Below are positions 1 to 8,412 of a DNA stretch of 64,000 bases, piece after piece. The position numbers and the translations under genes were made by a program. The notes beneath the pieces were generated by a model. That model was not told the origin of the DNA. It did no database searches and worked only from the letters and a program-made list of their open reading frames with translations. How positions within the stretch are numbered: the first letter of the stretch is position 1; each line of letters starts with the position of its first letter. The DNA comes from Faecalicatena orotica (lineage in GTDB: Bacteria; Bacillota; Clostridia; Lachnospirales; Lachnospiraceae). The stretch spans positions 399,089 through 463,088 of the forward strand of contig NZ_QGDL01000001.1 in assembly GCF_003149245.1 (NCBI RefSeq), read 5' to 3'.

Positions 1-1
1 C

Positions 2-661
2 CGCATCTTTTCGGTCAGCAGTAAGATGGTACAGATGTACCACCCGGATCTGATCGACAGCGCCGGGGACCTGTATACCCTGATCGGCTGGGGAATCTGC
101 CGGGGGAGCGGGCGCCCGGTCACAAACTACAAGGAACCGTCCGTAATCTTTACCGCCTGCGCCGGTGCTGCCATCTACAGGAGGTCCGTATTTGATAAGA
201 TCGGCTATTTTGACGAAAACCACTTCGCCTATCTGGAAGATATCGATATCGGCTACCGTGCCAGGATTTACGGCTACCGTAATATTTATTCCCCGACAGC
301 ACTTGTTTATCATGTTGGAAGCGGGACAAGCGGCTCCAAGTATAATTCCTTCAAAGTAAAATTATCCGCCCGCAACAGTGTCTGGCTGAATTACAAAAAT
401 ATGCCGTTTTTACAGCTGTTGCTTAACATTCTGCCTCTGGCGGCCGGTTATTGTATCAAATACCTCTTTTTCTTAAAGACAGGGTTTGGGAAAGATTACC
501 GGGAAGGAATTTCAGAAGGTCTTCAGACATTAAAAAAGCAGAAAAAGGTTCCTTTCCGTTTTCTGCATCTGCCGAACTACTTTATGATAGAACTGGAATT
601 GATCATAAATACATTCTCCTATGCCAGAGACTGGTTTACGCGAAAGCTTTTCAGGAAATAA
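2..661 (+). CDS. Family 2 glycosyltransferase, C-terminal part (5' end outside window)
   Basis: The reading frame is open from the first bases of the window, so the gene starts upstream and only about 220 C-terminal residues are visible. What is seen is the second half of a GT2 (GT-A fold) sugar transferase of the rhamnosyltransferase type: an acceptor-side block with AAIYRRSVFDKIGYFDE, then YLEDIDIGYRARIYGYRN (the ED-x-D-x-x-x-R motif around the catalytic base) and VYHVGSGTSG. A hydrophobic segment (LLLNILPLAAGYCIKYLFFL) suggests membrane association. It likely adds a sugar to a surface polysaccharide on the cytoplasmic face. It is on the strand opposite to the cluster that follows and ends in a strong hairpin. 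An ATG at 26 lies inside the conserved domain, so it is not the start. Confidence 0.85.
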   Translation, partial: RIFSVSSKMVQMYHPDLIDSAGDLYTLIGWGICRGSGRPVTNYKEPSVIFTACAGAAIYRRSVFDKIGYFDENHFAYLEDIDIGYRARIYGYRNIYSPTALVYHVGSGTSGSKYNSFKVKLSARNSVWLNYKNMPFLQLLLNILPLAAGYCIKYLFFLKTGFGKDYREGISEGLQTLKKQKKVPFRFLHLPNYFMIELELIINTFSYARDWFTRKLFRK

Positions 662-707
662 GAAGGACAGGATGACTCGCTATCGGAGTCATCCTGTCCT
701 TCTTTTC
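661..707. terminator. Strong bidirectional intrinsic terminator
   Basis: Perfect 18-bp inverted repeat (661-678 with 686-703, seven-base loop) followed by TTTTC on the plus strand. It lies between the convergent stops of the GT2 gene ending at 661 and the tandem GT ending at 712. It can serve both, although the T-tract on the minus side is weaker. Confidence 0.85.
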
Positions 708-711
708 AATT

Positions 712-3165
712 CTACCGCATATGCACGTTAATGCTAAAATCGTTCTTATCCAATGTCAGGTTCGGACTATAGTATGGATCTCCTTTTTCCAGAAAGTCGG
801 CCCATCTTTTCGAAAACAGTTCGATCTCTGAGTTAAATCTCCTCACTTTTTCATCCGTATCCTCATATCCTCTGGACTTGGATTCATAATGCTTTAATTC
901 TGCATAAGGAGTATAGACGATCAGATATCCAGCCTTTCGTATCTTCAGGCAAAAATCAACGTCATTAAATGCTACAGCAAATTTCTCATCAAAACCGCCA
1001 ACTTCTTCAAATACCTTCCGTTTCACCAACATACAGGCAGCTGTTACAGCGCTGTAATCCTGTGCAGTCACGATTCTTCTGAAATATCCCGGATCATCCT
1101 GATCATATCCGACAAATGCGTGACCGGCAATACCACCAAGCCCTACTATGACACCTGCATGCTGTATGGTATTGTCCTCGTAGTACAGCCTTGCTCCCAC
1201 TGCCCCGACATCCTCACGCATACAATATCCCATCATTTCTTCTATACAATCTTCCACCAGAATCTCCGTATCATTATTTAAGAAAAGGATATAGTCACCG
1301 TTTGCATGTTCTACGCCAAAGTTATTGATCAGCGGATAGTTAAAACCTTCTTTATCCCATTTAACGACCTTTGCCTTCGGGTACTTACTTTCCAGTTTCT
1401 CGTAATATACAAATGTCTCTGGATCCGTGCTGTTGTTTTCAACAATAATGTACTCAATATTCGTATATTTGTTTTTTTCTTCCAATGAACGAATACATTT
1501 GTCCAGATCCTCCGTATGATCTTTATTAGGTATCACTACGGAAACAAGGGGGGAGTCTTTCAAAATATACCTGGTGCGGTACAGCCCGTCATATGGCGTC
1601 ATCTTCACTTCTGTCTGTATTCCGGTTCTGTCATAATGAGCCTGAATCGCCTTCGCTCCGGCTCTGAATGCATACTTCTTACTTTCCGGATTCTCGGCCG
1701 TTGAATTCTTATGCGCGCGCCAGTGATATAAGATCTTTGGTATATGCCGGATGTTGTCTGTCTGCTCTACACAACGTAATACAAAATCATAATCCTGTGC
1801 CCCGTCAAACTCATGATTCAGCATACCTGCCTTCTCATATATCTCCCGTTTTACTATAAACAGATGGCAAATATAATTTGCACTCCTAAGCATGTCGATA
1901 TTGAAGTCTGTCTTAAAATGTGGCATGAAATGTTCTTTTCCCTTCATGTCCACTTTGTCTTCGTCTGTATATAGAATTTCTATATTTTGATCCTTATTCA
2001 ATTCAGATACACATTCATACAGTGCATTTGGGGCCAGCAGGTCATCATGATCCGCAAATGCAATATAGTCACCTGTGGAAATCTCCAGTGCTGCATTTGT
2101 ATTATCTGAAATATGAAGGGATTTGTTATGATAAACCACCTTAATTCGCTTATCCTCTTTTTCATAAGTCTTCAGTAAATTCTTAATTGGTGAATCACTC
2201 CCGCTGCCGTCTGAAAGACATAATTCCCAATTGGAATATGTCTGCTCTTTTACAGATTCTATCATCTCTTTGAGATAGTTTTCAGGTGTCTTGTATAATG
2301 GGACAACAATAGAAATCTTTGGCATATAGGAGAATTTTTTTCTCCTCTGCTCTGCTAGAGCCGCTTTTGAAGGAGTCTGTGCCTTATACCATTCTCTGTA
2401 ACTGATATTATCACGCTTTGTAATCTTCCCAAGAATCTTCTTAATTGTAGACCCTGCCCCATATTGATGGTAATAGCCTTTTGCCTTTTCAAATCCCTTC
2501 TTAAGCCCGGCCCCCTTTTTCTCTAAGGCTGACATACGCAGTGGCATAACATAATCTGTCTTCTTTGAGTCTGACTGAAGATGTACTCTTACTTTCTTGG
2601 GCACTTCACCTTTATAAGATGCAGTAAATCCTACGACATCTTCCTCTTCAACTTCTGGATAGAGCCGAAGTACATCACTGCGTCTTTTAGAAACCATTGT
2701 AACTGGATATTGCTTCCCATCCATGTCATAAAAACCAATCTTTACATGATCCGTGTCAATGTACCAGCCAGAAATGCTAAACCCACTTTCTGTAACGATT
2801 CCTTTGTCAATGTACTTCGGGAGCTTTCCTTCAATCCTCTTCAGCCGATCAATTGTGAGCATACAGGAAACATCTCTTTTGGTGCCATAGTCATTAATAA
2901 CCCGCAATTTTTTCGCTGCTTTCCAGTCCTTTGGAAGATCCACCCAAAGATAATACTGCTTCGTTATGAGCTTTCCATCTTTGCTGCGCAGTTCGCTCAT
3001 AAACATATCCCTTTCTTCTATATCAACCCGCAGCCTTTTTTTATCCAACAGTACATATAATTTATTATCATTCTTCAGATTATTCCAGAACCACCCCATA
3101 ATCAGTAGTTTATTTTTATGTTTCGCATGAAATCTACATGCAGTGACTGCAAATCTGTTCTTCAT
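712..3165 (-). CDS. Tandem two-domain GT2 glycosyltransferase
   Basis: An 817-residue protein with a roughly 280-residue N-terminal region of unknown type, followed by two GT-A domains. Domain one starts at SIVVPLYKTPENYL and carries DGSGSDS and the metal-binding FADHDD. Domain two starts at SVVIPNKDHTEDL and carries FLNNDTE, then FNDVDFCLKIRKAGY near the end. This tandem layout is known from large surface-polymer glycosyltransferases that add two linkages or polymerise a repeat. The substrate cannot be read from sequence. It is the last gene of the minus-strand exporter block, 9 nt after the small membrane protein, and should act on the cytoplasmic side before or during ABC export. Confidence 0.88.
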   Translation of the reverse strand: MKNRFAVTACRFHAKHKNKLLIMGWFWNNLKNDNKLYVLLDKKRLRVDIEERDMFMSELRSKDGKLITKQYYLWVDLPKDWKAAKKLRVINDYGTKRDVSCMLTIDRLKRIEGKLPKYIDKGIVTESGFSISGWYIDTDHVKIGFYDMDGKQYPVTMVSKRRSDVLRLYPEVEEEDVVGFTASYKGEVPKKVRVHLQSDSKKTDYVMPLRMSALEKKGAGLKKGFEKAKGYYHQYGAGSTIKKILGKITKRDNISYREWYKAQTPSKAALAEQRRKKFSYMPKISIVVPLYKTPENYLKEMIESVKEQTYSNWELCLSDGSGSDSPIKNLLKTYEKEDKRIKVVYHNKSLHISDNTNAALEISTGDYIAFADHDDLLAPNALYECVSELNKDQNIEILYTDEDKVDMKGKEHFMPHFKTDFNIDMLRSANYICHLFIVKREIYEKAGMLNHEFDGAQDYDFVLRCVEQTDNIRHIPKILYHWRAHKNSTAENPESKKYAFRAGAKAIQAHYDRTGIQTEVKMTPYDGLYRTRYILKDSPLVSVVIPNKDHTEDLDKCIRSLEEKNKYTNIEYIIVENNSTDPETFVYYEKLESKYPKAKVVKWDKEGFNYPLINNFGVEHANGDYILFLNNDTEILVEDCIEEMMGYCMREDVGAVGARLYYEDNTIQHAGVIVGLGGIAGHAFVGYDQDDPGYFRRIVTAQDYSAVTAACMLVKRKVFEEVGGFDEKFAVAFNDVDFCLKIRKAGYLIVYTPYAELKHYESKSRGYEDTDEKVRRFNSEIELFSKRWADFLEKGDPYYSPNLTLDKNDFSINVHMR

Positions 3166-3174
3166 TTTTACTCC

Positions 3175-3777
3175 TTACTTAAATAATTTATACAGTACCT
3201 TTATAAATCCAGTGACAAATGCTACAAATCCCAACAATACAATAAATGTCTCCAGATCAAATCTATGACTTAACGTTCTAGCCACCAAAGTCCCCTGACT
3301 CTTTTGATCCTTTATGAACAAAGTATCCTGCCTGTTTTCTGCCGGGTCCACATAAAAACTAATTCCATTGTTTTCATCGGTACCGGTTGCTTTCAGAATA
3401 ATCGTATATTCTCTTCCCTTTGTACCGCTTATACGTTGAAATTTATACTTATTGAACTTATTGTTTTTTATTTCCGTTCCCTGTATTGTACCACCTATAA
3501 TCTCATTCGTCCCATTATCCTGCACAGCATATTCCAAAGCAACATTTTCCGCGCTGCCAACGATGGTCGATTTCAGATTGATACCATCCAGTATTTCTTC
3601 TTCACACACAAATGTCTGGGTGATGAGATCTCCCTCCAGCAGTACCCCTGTACTTACATAATCCTCAGATGGAGTATCCGTGTCATACAAATACCTGTTC
3701 TTATCAATATGTGCGTATAAAAAAACCACTATTGTAATTACGACAAATAAAACGGCCATTTTTATCTTTTTCTTCAT
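3175..3777 (-). CDS. Hypothetical bitopic membrane protein of the exporter block
   Basis: 200 residues. The N-terminus (MKKKIKMAVLFVVITIVVFLYAHI) is an uncleaved signal-anchor and a second hydrophobic helix lies near the C-terminus (FIVLLGFVAFVTGFIKVLYKLF). The roughly 140 residues between are extracytoplasmic, beta-rich in appearance, and include QTFVCEEEILDGINLK. No family is recognised with confidence. It sits 17 nt after the ABC ATPase gene and 9 nt before the tandem GT, so it is probably part of the exporter operon. An accessory role at the outer face of the polymer exporter is an inference from position only. Confidence 0.7.
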   Translation of the reverse strand: MKKKIKMAVLFVVITIVVFLYAHIDKNRYLYDTDTPSEDYVSTGVLLEGDLITQTFVCEEEILDGINLKSTIVGSAENVALEYAVQDNGTNEIIGGTIQGTEIKNNKFNKYKFQRISGTKGREYTIILKATGTDENNGISFYVDPAENRQDTLFIKDQKSQGTLVARTLSHRFDLETFIVLLGFVAFVTGFIKVLYKLFK

Positions 3778-3794
3778 TTTACGTGTTCCTTTAC

Positions 3795-4529
3795 TTATGA
3801 TTCCGCATAAATTTTACAGATTTCCTCAGCATCCCCAAACATTTTCAAATGACCTTTTTCAAGCCATACTATCCTGTTGCATATACTCAGCACCTGTTCC
3901 AGACTATGAGATACAAATAAAATCGTAGTGCCGTGATCCCGCATCTTTTGAATGCGGTCCGCACATTTTTCCTGAAAACGGAAATCACCAACTGATAATA
4001 CCTCATCCACAATCAGGATATCCGGTGTCCCGATGGTTGCTATTGCAAATGCAAGCCTGGATACCATACCAGATGAGAAATTCTTAACGGGAACATCCAT
4101 AAATTCAGCAAGCTCAGAAAATGCTACAATATCACCATACTGCTCTTCCATCTGAGAACGTCTGTATCCAAGAAGCGCACCATTCAGGAATACATTTTCT
4201 CTCGCTGTTAAATCCATATCAAATCCGGCACCAAGTTCAATCAATGGAGCAATATTCCCATTCACTGACACTTTCCCCTCCGTAGGCTTGAGAACACCGG
4301 CGATTGTCTTGAGCATTGTACTCTTCCCACTACCATTCAAACCAATCAGGCCGAGAGACTCTCCTTTCTTTACTTCAAAAGAAACGTCCTTCAGAGCCCA
4401 GAACTCATCGTAACTAACCTGTCTTTTAATACTCTTAATCACATATTCTTTGAAACTGTCAAATTTTTCTGAAGACAGATTGAATTTCATAGATACATGT
4501 TCGGCTTTTACAATTGTATCATTTTCCAT
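3795..4529 (-). CDS. Polysaccharide/teichoic acid-type ABC exporter, ATPase subunit
   Basis: 244 residues with a Walker A GLNGSGKST near residues 63-71, an ABC signature NFSSGMVSR near 145, Walker B ILIVDEVLSVGD and the switch histidine in LFVSHS. The spacing and the DEVLSVGD wording match the Wzt/TagH/RfbE class that powers polymer export. It lacks the C-terminal carbohydrate-binding domain found in long Wzt proteins, so substrate recognition probably lies elsewhere. It is 10 nt downstream of the permease gene, and the two should form the complete transporter in the cytoplasmic membrane. Confidence 0.92.
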   Translation of the reverse strand: MENDTIVKAEHVSMKFNLSSEKFDSFKEYVIKSIKRQVSYDEFWALKDVSFEVKKGESLGLIGLNGSGKSTMLKTIAGVLKPTEGKVSVNGNIAPLIELGAGFDMDLTARENVFLNGALLGYRRSQMEEQYGDIVAFSELAEFMDVPVKNFSSGMVSRLAFAIATIGTPDILIVDEVLSVGDFRFQEKCADRIQKMRDHGTTILFVSHSLEQVLSICNRIVWLEKGHLKMFGDAEEICKIYAES

Positions 4530-4539
4530 ATCACAGCTC

Positions 4540-5316
4540 CTATAAATTTAAAATAAACTCATCCTGATTCTTATAAAACACATAAACGCCCAGTAAAAGC
4601 GCTGCTGCTACTTCTGCCAGTCCAATCAAAAATGATGACAGAGACGGCAGTGTATTTCCCATCATAAGATCACGGAACATAATCAGATAGTTGGTCAGCG
4701 GATTGATCATTACAATGATTTTGATTTTCTCCGGCAAGATGGACATCGGATAGATGACAGGTGTCAGGTACATTAGGCCAGTTGTAAATACAGAATACAG
4801 ATGTATAATGTCCCTGAACTTAACAGTTAACGCCGCCAGTATCAGTCCAACCCCCAGTGAAAAACCTACCACCATCATAAGAGGTATGACAGATAAAAAT
4901 GCAGTATAATGCAGTTCTGCACGTGTTGCCACCATAACAAGTAAAAGAGCCGTGAACGATGCCAACAGATTTATAAAACTAGATACAACTCTTGATAATA
5001 CAAACAAATATTTCGGGACATACACTTTCTTAATCAGCGATGCACTGCTGATGATTGATGACATCGAACTGGTTGTCGAATCATTAAAGAAGTTAAAAAT
5101 AACCTGTCCGCTCAATACATACAATGGAAAATTTTCCACATCAAACTTAAAAATATTCGAAAAAACGATAGACAGAATGATCATCATACACAGTGGATTC
5201 AATAAAGTCCACAATACCCCAAGTACGGACCGCCTGTACTTTATCTTTATATCTCTCGCCACCAGCTCTGACAGCAATGGCTGAAATTTCAAAAAATTCT
5301 TAATATAACCTGACAC
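4540..5316 (-). CDS. Polysaccharide/teichoic acid-type ABC exporter, permease (Wzm/TagG-like)
   Basis: ABC-2 type permease with about six membrane helices. The N-terminal amphipathic stretch LVARDIKIKYRRSVLGVLWT followed by LLNPLCMMIILSIVFS is the hallmark of the TagG/Wzm family. I place the start at the GTG at 5316, giving 258 residues, because it has a strong Shine-Dalgarno (CAGGGAGGATTATT then GTG). The ATG at 5394 would add an atypical extension and has no clear ribosome site. The gene is preceded by its own promoter and pairs with the ATPase downstream. It moves lipid-linked polymer to the outer face. Confidence 0.9.
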   Translation of the reverse strand: MSGYIKNFLKFQPLLSELVARDIKIKYRRSVLGVLWTLLNPLCMMIILSIVFSNIFKFDVENFPLYVLSGQVIFNFFNDSTTSSMSSIISSASLIKKVYVPKYLFVLSRVVSSFINLLASFTALLLVMVATRAELHYTAFLSVIPLMMVVGFSLGVGLILAALTVKFRDIIHLYSVFTTGLMYLTPVIYPMSILPEKIKIIVMINPLTNYLIMFRDLMMGNTLPSLSSFLIGLAEVAAALLLGVYVFYKNQDEFILNL

Positions 5317-5354
5317 AATAATCCTCCCTGCCCATCGACAAAATATCCTGATAT

Positions 5355-5383
5355 AGTATAGCATTGCAGTTTGAAAATAGCAA
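5355..5383 (-). promoter_or_regulatory. Internal promoter for the ABC exporter block
   Basis: On the minus strand a -35 TTGCTA (5378-5383) and a -10 TATACT (5355-5360) are separated by exactly 17 bp. They lie in the 92-nt gap between the DUF6077-like gene and the permease GTG start. This would let the exporter and the genes behind it be made independently of the upstream glycosyltransferases. Seen directly; activity is inferred. Confidence 0.6.
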
Positions 5384-5408
5384 GGATAAAGCAATATCCA
5401 AAGCGATA

Positions 5409-7331
5409 CTACCTATACCATATATAGTACGGCCCCTCTTCTATTTCCGAGTACAATACATACCCCATGTCCTCCAGCCATTCTGTACACGCCTCATTCT
5501 GGCTGACAATGCAGTTCACACCAGCTGCATCCGCCTGCTCCTTAAACGCTTCACTGCTCTCCTCGTTTGGATCCGACGAAAACTGCATATATTTCTCCTG
5601 CTCAAATGATGCTGCCGGAGAACCGTTATTAACCGGAAAACGTTCTACCGCAGAAACCGAAACAATATCCGGGGCATAGGTCCTGATCATAACTGAAAGA
5701 CCATGCATGGCCCCATTCGGGTATACCCAGTTTGGCGTTACCACATACAACTTCTCTCCTGACTCCTTTGTCAGTTTTTCCAGTTCTTCTCCCAATTTTA
5801 TTGTAGATTCAGGCATAAAATATTTATTACCCAATATTACTTTAATGCTATTTTTCACATCGGTTTCCGCTACCGGATCTCCGGGCACAAGTGTATCTCC
5901 GGTTTTATTAAACCCGTAAGGAATTCCTGCCATAAGAATCATTCCAATAACAAGATATCCAGCCTTAATGAATCTTTCTTTTGCCTTCAGCTTTAAAAAA
6001 ACCACACACAAATATATGGAGCTCAGAATGATAAGCGTATATATCCACGTTGTCCATGCCCGCCCGGAAACAAAGCGATATACAGATGCCTGTTCAAAAA
6101 TATCATTCACTTGCGGGATTATCATGCATGCCGCAATCAGTATCATAACCCCGTTTATTTTGTTTATCACCCGTTCTTTTAACAGGAAACTGCCGAGGAA
6201 GATAACCAGACTGACAACCACCACAGGGGAATGCAGGCTTTGCCGAACATCTGCATATAGTGTCTCCTGACATCCTGCCGAGCCCGGCAGAATAAAGCCA
6301 GCCACACAATAAAGCAGCAGTACAGCCACTGAAAAAACTTTTTCTTTTTTTCCATAGTTCATCAAAAGGCTGACAATAAAATAAGAACTCACAGTAACAA
6401 TAAGAACCGGCAAAACAATCGTAGTTTTTGAAATCATGACAAGAGAGATTGCCGCAACACTTAGGATCATCTTTAAATTGATCCGGGAAACTTCTGTAAA
6501 ATAGAACAGCAATAGGATAATTCCAAGCATTTTTGGCATAGTTACGCCTAAAAACATACCTGTATTGAAGTGGAAGGTATCACGGAGCGGCAGTATATTG
6601 TATGAAAACAGAAAAATATAGTACATTCCAAATAACAGTGTAATCAATACTGGAAATTGAATAAGTGAGGATTTTATCTTCACGTTTAATTTCTTTAATA
6701 TATTTTCCGCGAAGCCTTTTACAACATTTAGAAATAGGAAGTAATAAAAGACTGACTGGAATAGCCTTAAAAAAAGTGCAGGATTTACTCCCAGCAGCTT
6801 CACATAAACGGATGCCTCCAATTCCCATGTATTTAGAAGGTAAGAATCAAAACCGCTTTTTCCTACCCCTACCGCATAATTCGTTGCATAACCAGTTGTT
6901 GTATATGGAAGAGTGGCTACTTTAGTAATATAATAACCATCATCCAAATGATTTCCAAGCCAGAACCCTCTAAAATAAAAAAACAGCATTACTGTAAAAG
7001 CTGCCAGTATCACATAGAGAATCCAATTTTCTCTTATATAAAGCCCTAATTTAACGCGAAATAATTCTGCATCCTTTTTTTTACGGACGTATATAATATA
7101 TCCGCACAATACAACCCATATTACAGCCATACAGCCTGCAAATACAATCCAGGGAAGGTTTAAAAACTGTACAATAAGCCCACAGACAGCAACAGGAAAG
7201 CTATAAACCAGATATCCGGTTGTCAGGAAATGTGACTCACTTTTCTTCTCTCCTGCAGCTGCTTTTCCCAATAGTACTAAAAATACAGTGAATAACATCC
7301 AAAATATAAAACAAACGATATATTCTTTCAT
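5409..7331 (-). CDS. Large polytopic membrane protein, DUF6077-like (possible GT-C enzyme)
   Basis: 640 residues with about 12-13 hydrophobic helices, then a soluble C-terminal tail of about 150 residues (from near TDVKNSIKVILGNKYFMP to YYIWYR). The loop after the third or fourth helix contains HLDDGYYITKVATLP, an acidic motif resembling the first-loop D/E-rich motifs of GT-C glycosyltransferases that use lipid-phosphate sugars. I recall similar Firmicute proteins as DUF6077. It is 8 nt downstream of a DUF2304 gene, which is 3 nt downstream of a DPM-like GT2. That order suggests a lipid-phosphate-sugar donor system whose last step could be this protein. A Wzy-like polymerase is an alternative. 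Confidence 0.65.
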   Translation of the reverse strand: MKEYIVCFIFWMLFTVFLVLLGKAAAGEKKSESHFLTTGYLVYSFPVAVCGLIVQFLNLPWIVFAGCMAVIWVVLCGYIIYVRKKKDAELFRVKLGLYIRENWILYVILAAFTVMLFFYFRGFWLGNHLDDGYYITKVATLPYTTTGYATNYAVGVGKSGFDSYLLNTWELEASVYVKLLGVNPALFLRLFQSVFYYFLFLNVVKGFAENILKKLNVKIKSSLIQFPVLITLLFGMYYIFLFSYNILPLRDTFHFNTGMFLGVTMPKMLGIILLLFYFTEVSRINLKMILSVAAISLVMISKTTIVLPVLIVTVSSYFIVSLLMNYGKKEKVFSVAVLLLYCVAGFILPGSAGCQETLYADVRQSLHSPVVVVSLVIFLGSFLLKERVINKINGVMILIAACMIIPQVNDIFEQASVYRFVSGRAWTTWIYTLIILSSIYLCVVFLKLKAKERFIKAGYLVIGMILMAGIPYGFNKTGDTLVPGDPVAETDVKNSIKVILGNKYFMPESTIKLGEELEKLTKESGEKLYVVTPNWVYPNGAMHGLSVMIRTYAPDIVSVSAVERFPVNNGSPAASFEQEKYMQFSSDPNEESSEAFKEQADAAGVNCIVSQNEACTEWLEDMGYVLYSEIEEGPYYIWYR

Positions 7332-7339
7332 GGCATTTT

Positions 7340-7690
7340 CTATTCCTTCTCCGCATCCTTATCAATCTTACGGTCTATTGCAATCTGCTGTGCAAGCGCA
7401 TCCACTTTGTTCTCTAATTGTGATATCTGTATTGTCATGAAAAACATCTTGACAATCAGCACAAAAATAATCACAAGAAATACCATGCTGATTGGAGACT
7501 GGAATCCGATCAGGCCGGATATTCTGTAAAAGACCTTAGGAAATATCCCCATCAAAACAAGAAGCGTTGAGAAGGCTATCCAAAATATGGTATACTCAAT
7601 TTTAAGTTTCGACTGACGAATTCTTTTCAGCATAAAAACGAGCATCAATATTGCACTGATAATCAATAGTATTCTAATTAAAAAAGTCAT
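7340..7690 (-). CDS. DUF2304-family small membrane protein
   Basis: 116 residues, three hydrophobic helices (MTFLIRILLIISAILMLVFML; IFWIAFSTLLVLMGIF; VFLVIIFVLIVKMFFM) and a charged C-terminal coiled segment with ISQLENKVDALAQQIA. The KIEYTIFWIAFS motif is typical of DUF2304. This family is repeatedly found next to DPM-like GT2 genes. A role in handling or flipping the polyprenyl-phosphate sugar, like GtrA, has been supposed but is not established. Here it is 3 nt after the GT2 gene, so the pair is almost certainly co-translated. Confidence 0.8.
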   Translation of the reverse strand: MTFLIRILLIISAILMLVFMLKRIRQSKLKIEYTIFWIAFSTLLVLMGIFPKVFYRISGLIGFQSPISMVFLVIIFVLIVKMFFMTIQISQLENKVDALAQQIAIDRKIDKDAEKE

Positions 7691-7693
7691 AAT

Positions 7694-8386
7694 CTAACCT
7701 CTTTTCCTAAAATTCTGCACGAACAGAATAGATATCAACATCTTCAGCATATACTTCGCAGATCCCGTTAAATTCAAATAACTCTCTCCGAATTGTCTTT
7801 CTTCCATTTTTACCTGAACCTCTGAAATCTTCGCTCCGTTCTTCAGAAGATAGGAAACCGTATCCGGTTCCGGCCCATAATTCAGATTCTGTGCAAACTC
7901 TTTTATCATTGGGCGTGAGAACATTCTCATACCGGATGTCGGATCAGACACCCTGATCCCGGTCGTCATTTTAATGGCAACCGTAAGAATCTTGCTGCCG
8001 ACCATCCTGAGTGACTTACTCTTTCTGTAATTCAAAAATCTGGAACCTATCACGATATCATATCCCTCTTTTATCCTGTCCAGCATTGCCTGAATGAATT
8101 CCGGCCGGTGCTGTCCGTCCGCATCAAACTGGATAGCATAGGAATATCCTTTTGTATATGCATATTTCAATCCAGCCTGAAAAGCTCCTGCCAGTCCCAG
8201 ATTTGTAGGCAGATCTAATAATTCATATCCCTTCCTCCGGCAAATCTCTGCCGTCCTGTCTTTCGAACCGTCGTTGACAACAACATAATCGTACTGCGCG
8301 TAATTGTCCCTTATATAGGTTACTACATTTTCTATATTTTCTTCTTCGTTATACGCCGGTATAACAATCAGCAATTCACTCTGCAT
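7694..8386 (-). CDS. DPM1-like GT2 (polyprenyl-phosphate sugar synthase)
   Basis: 230 residues starting in the catalytic domain (LLIVIPAYNEEENI), with VVNDGSKDRT, the metal site QFDADGQH, and the C-terminal RMFSRPMIKEFAQN block. Family members move a sugar from a nucleotide donor to polyprenyl phosphate on the cytoplasmic face. There are no C-terminal membrane helices, so the neighbouring DUF2304 protein may supply the membrane part. First of a three-gene set (GT2, DUF2304, DUF6077-like) with gaps of 3 and 8 nt. The sugar cannot be read from sequence. Confidence 0.88.
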   Translation of the reverse strand: MQSELLIVIPAYNEEENIENVVTYIRDNYAQYDYVVVNDGSKDRTAEICRRKGYELLDLPTNLGLAGAFQAGLKYAYTKGYSYAIQFDADGQHRPEFIQAMLDRIKEGYDIVIGSRFLNYRKSKSLRMVGSKILTVAIKMTTGIRVSDPTSGMRMFSRPMIKEFAQNLNYGPEPDTVSYLLKNGAKISEVQVKMEERQFGESYLNLTGSAKYMLKMLISILFVQNFRKRG

Positions 8387-8412
8387 ATTGATTTCCTTTC
8401 CTACTTATGTAT

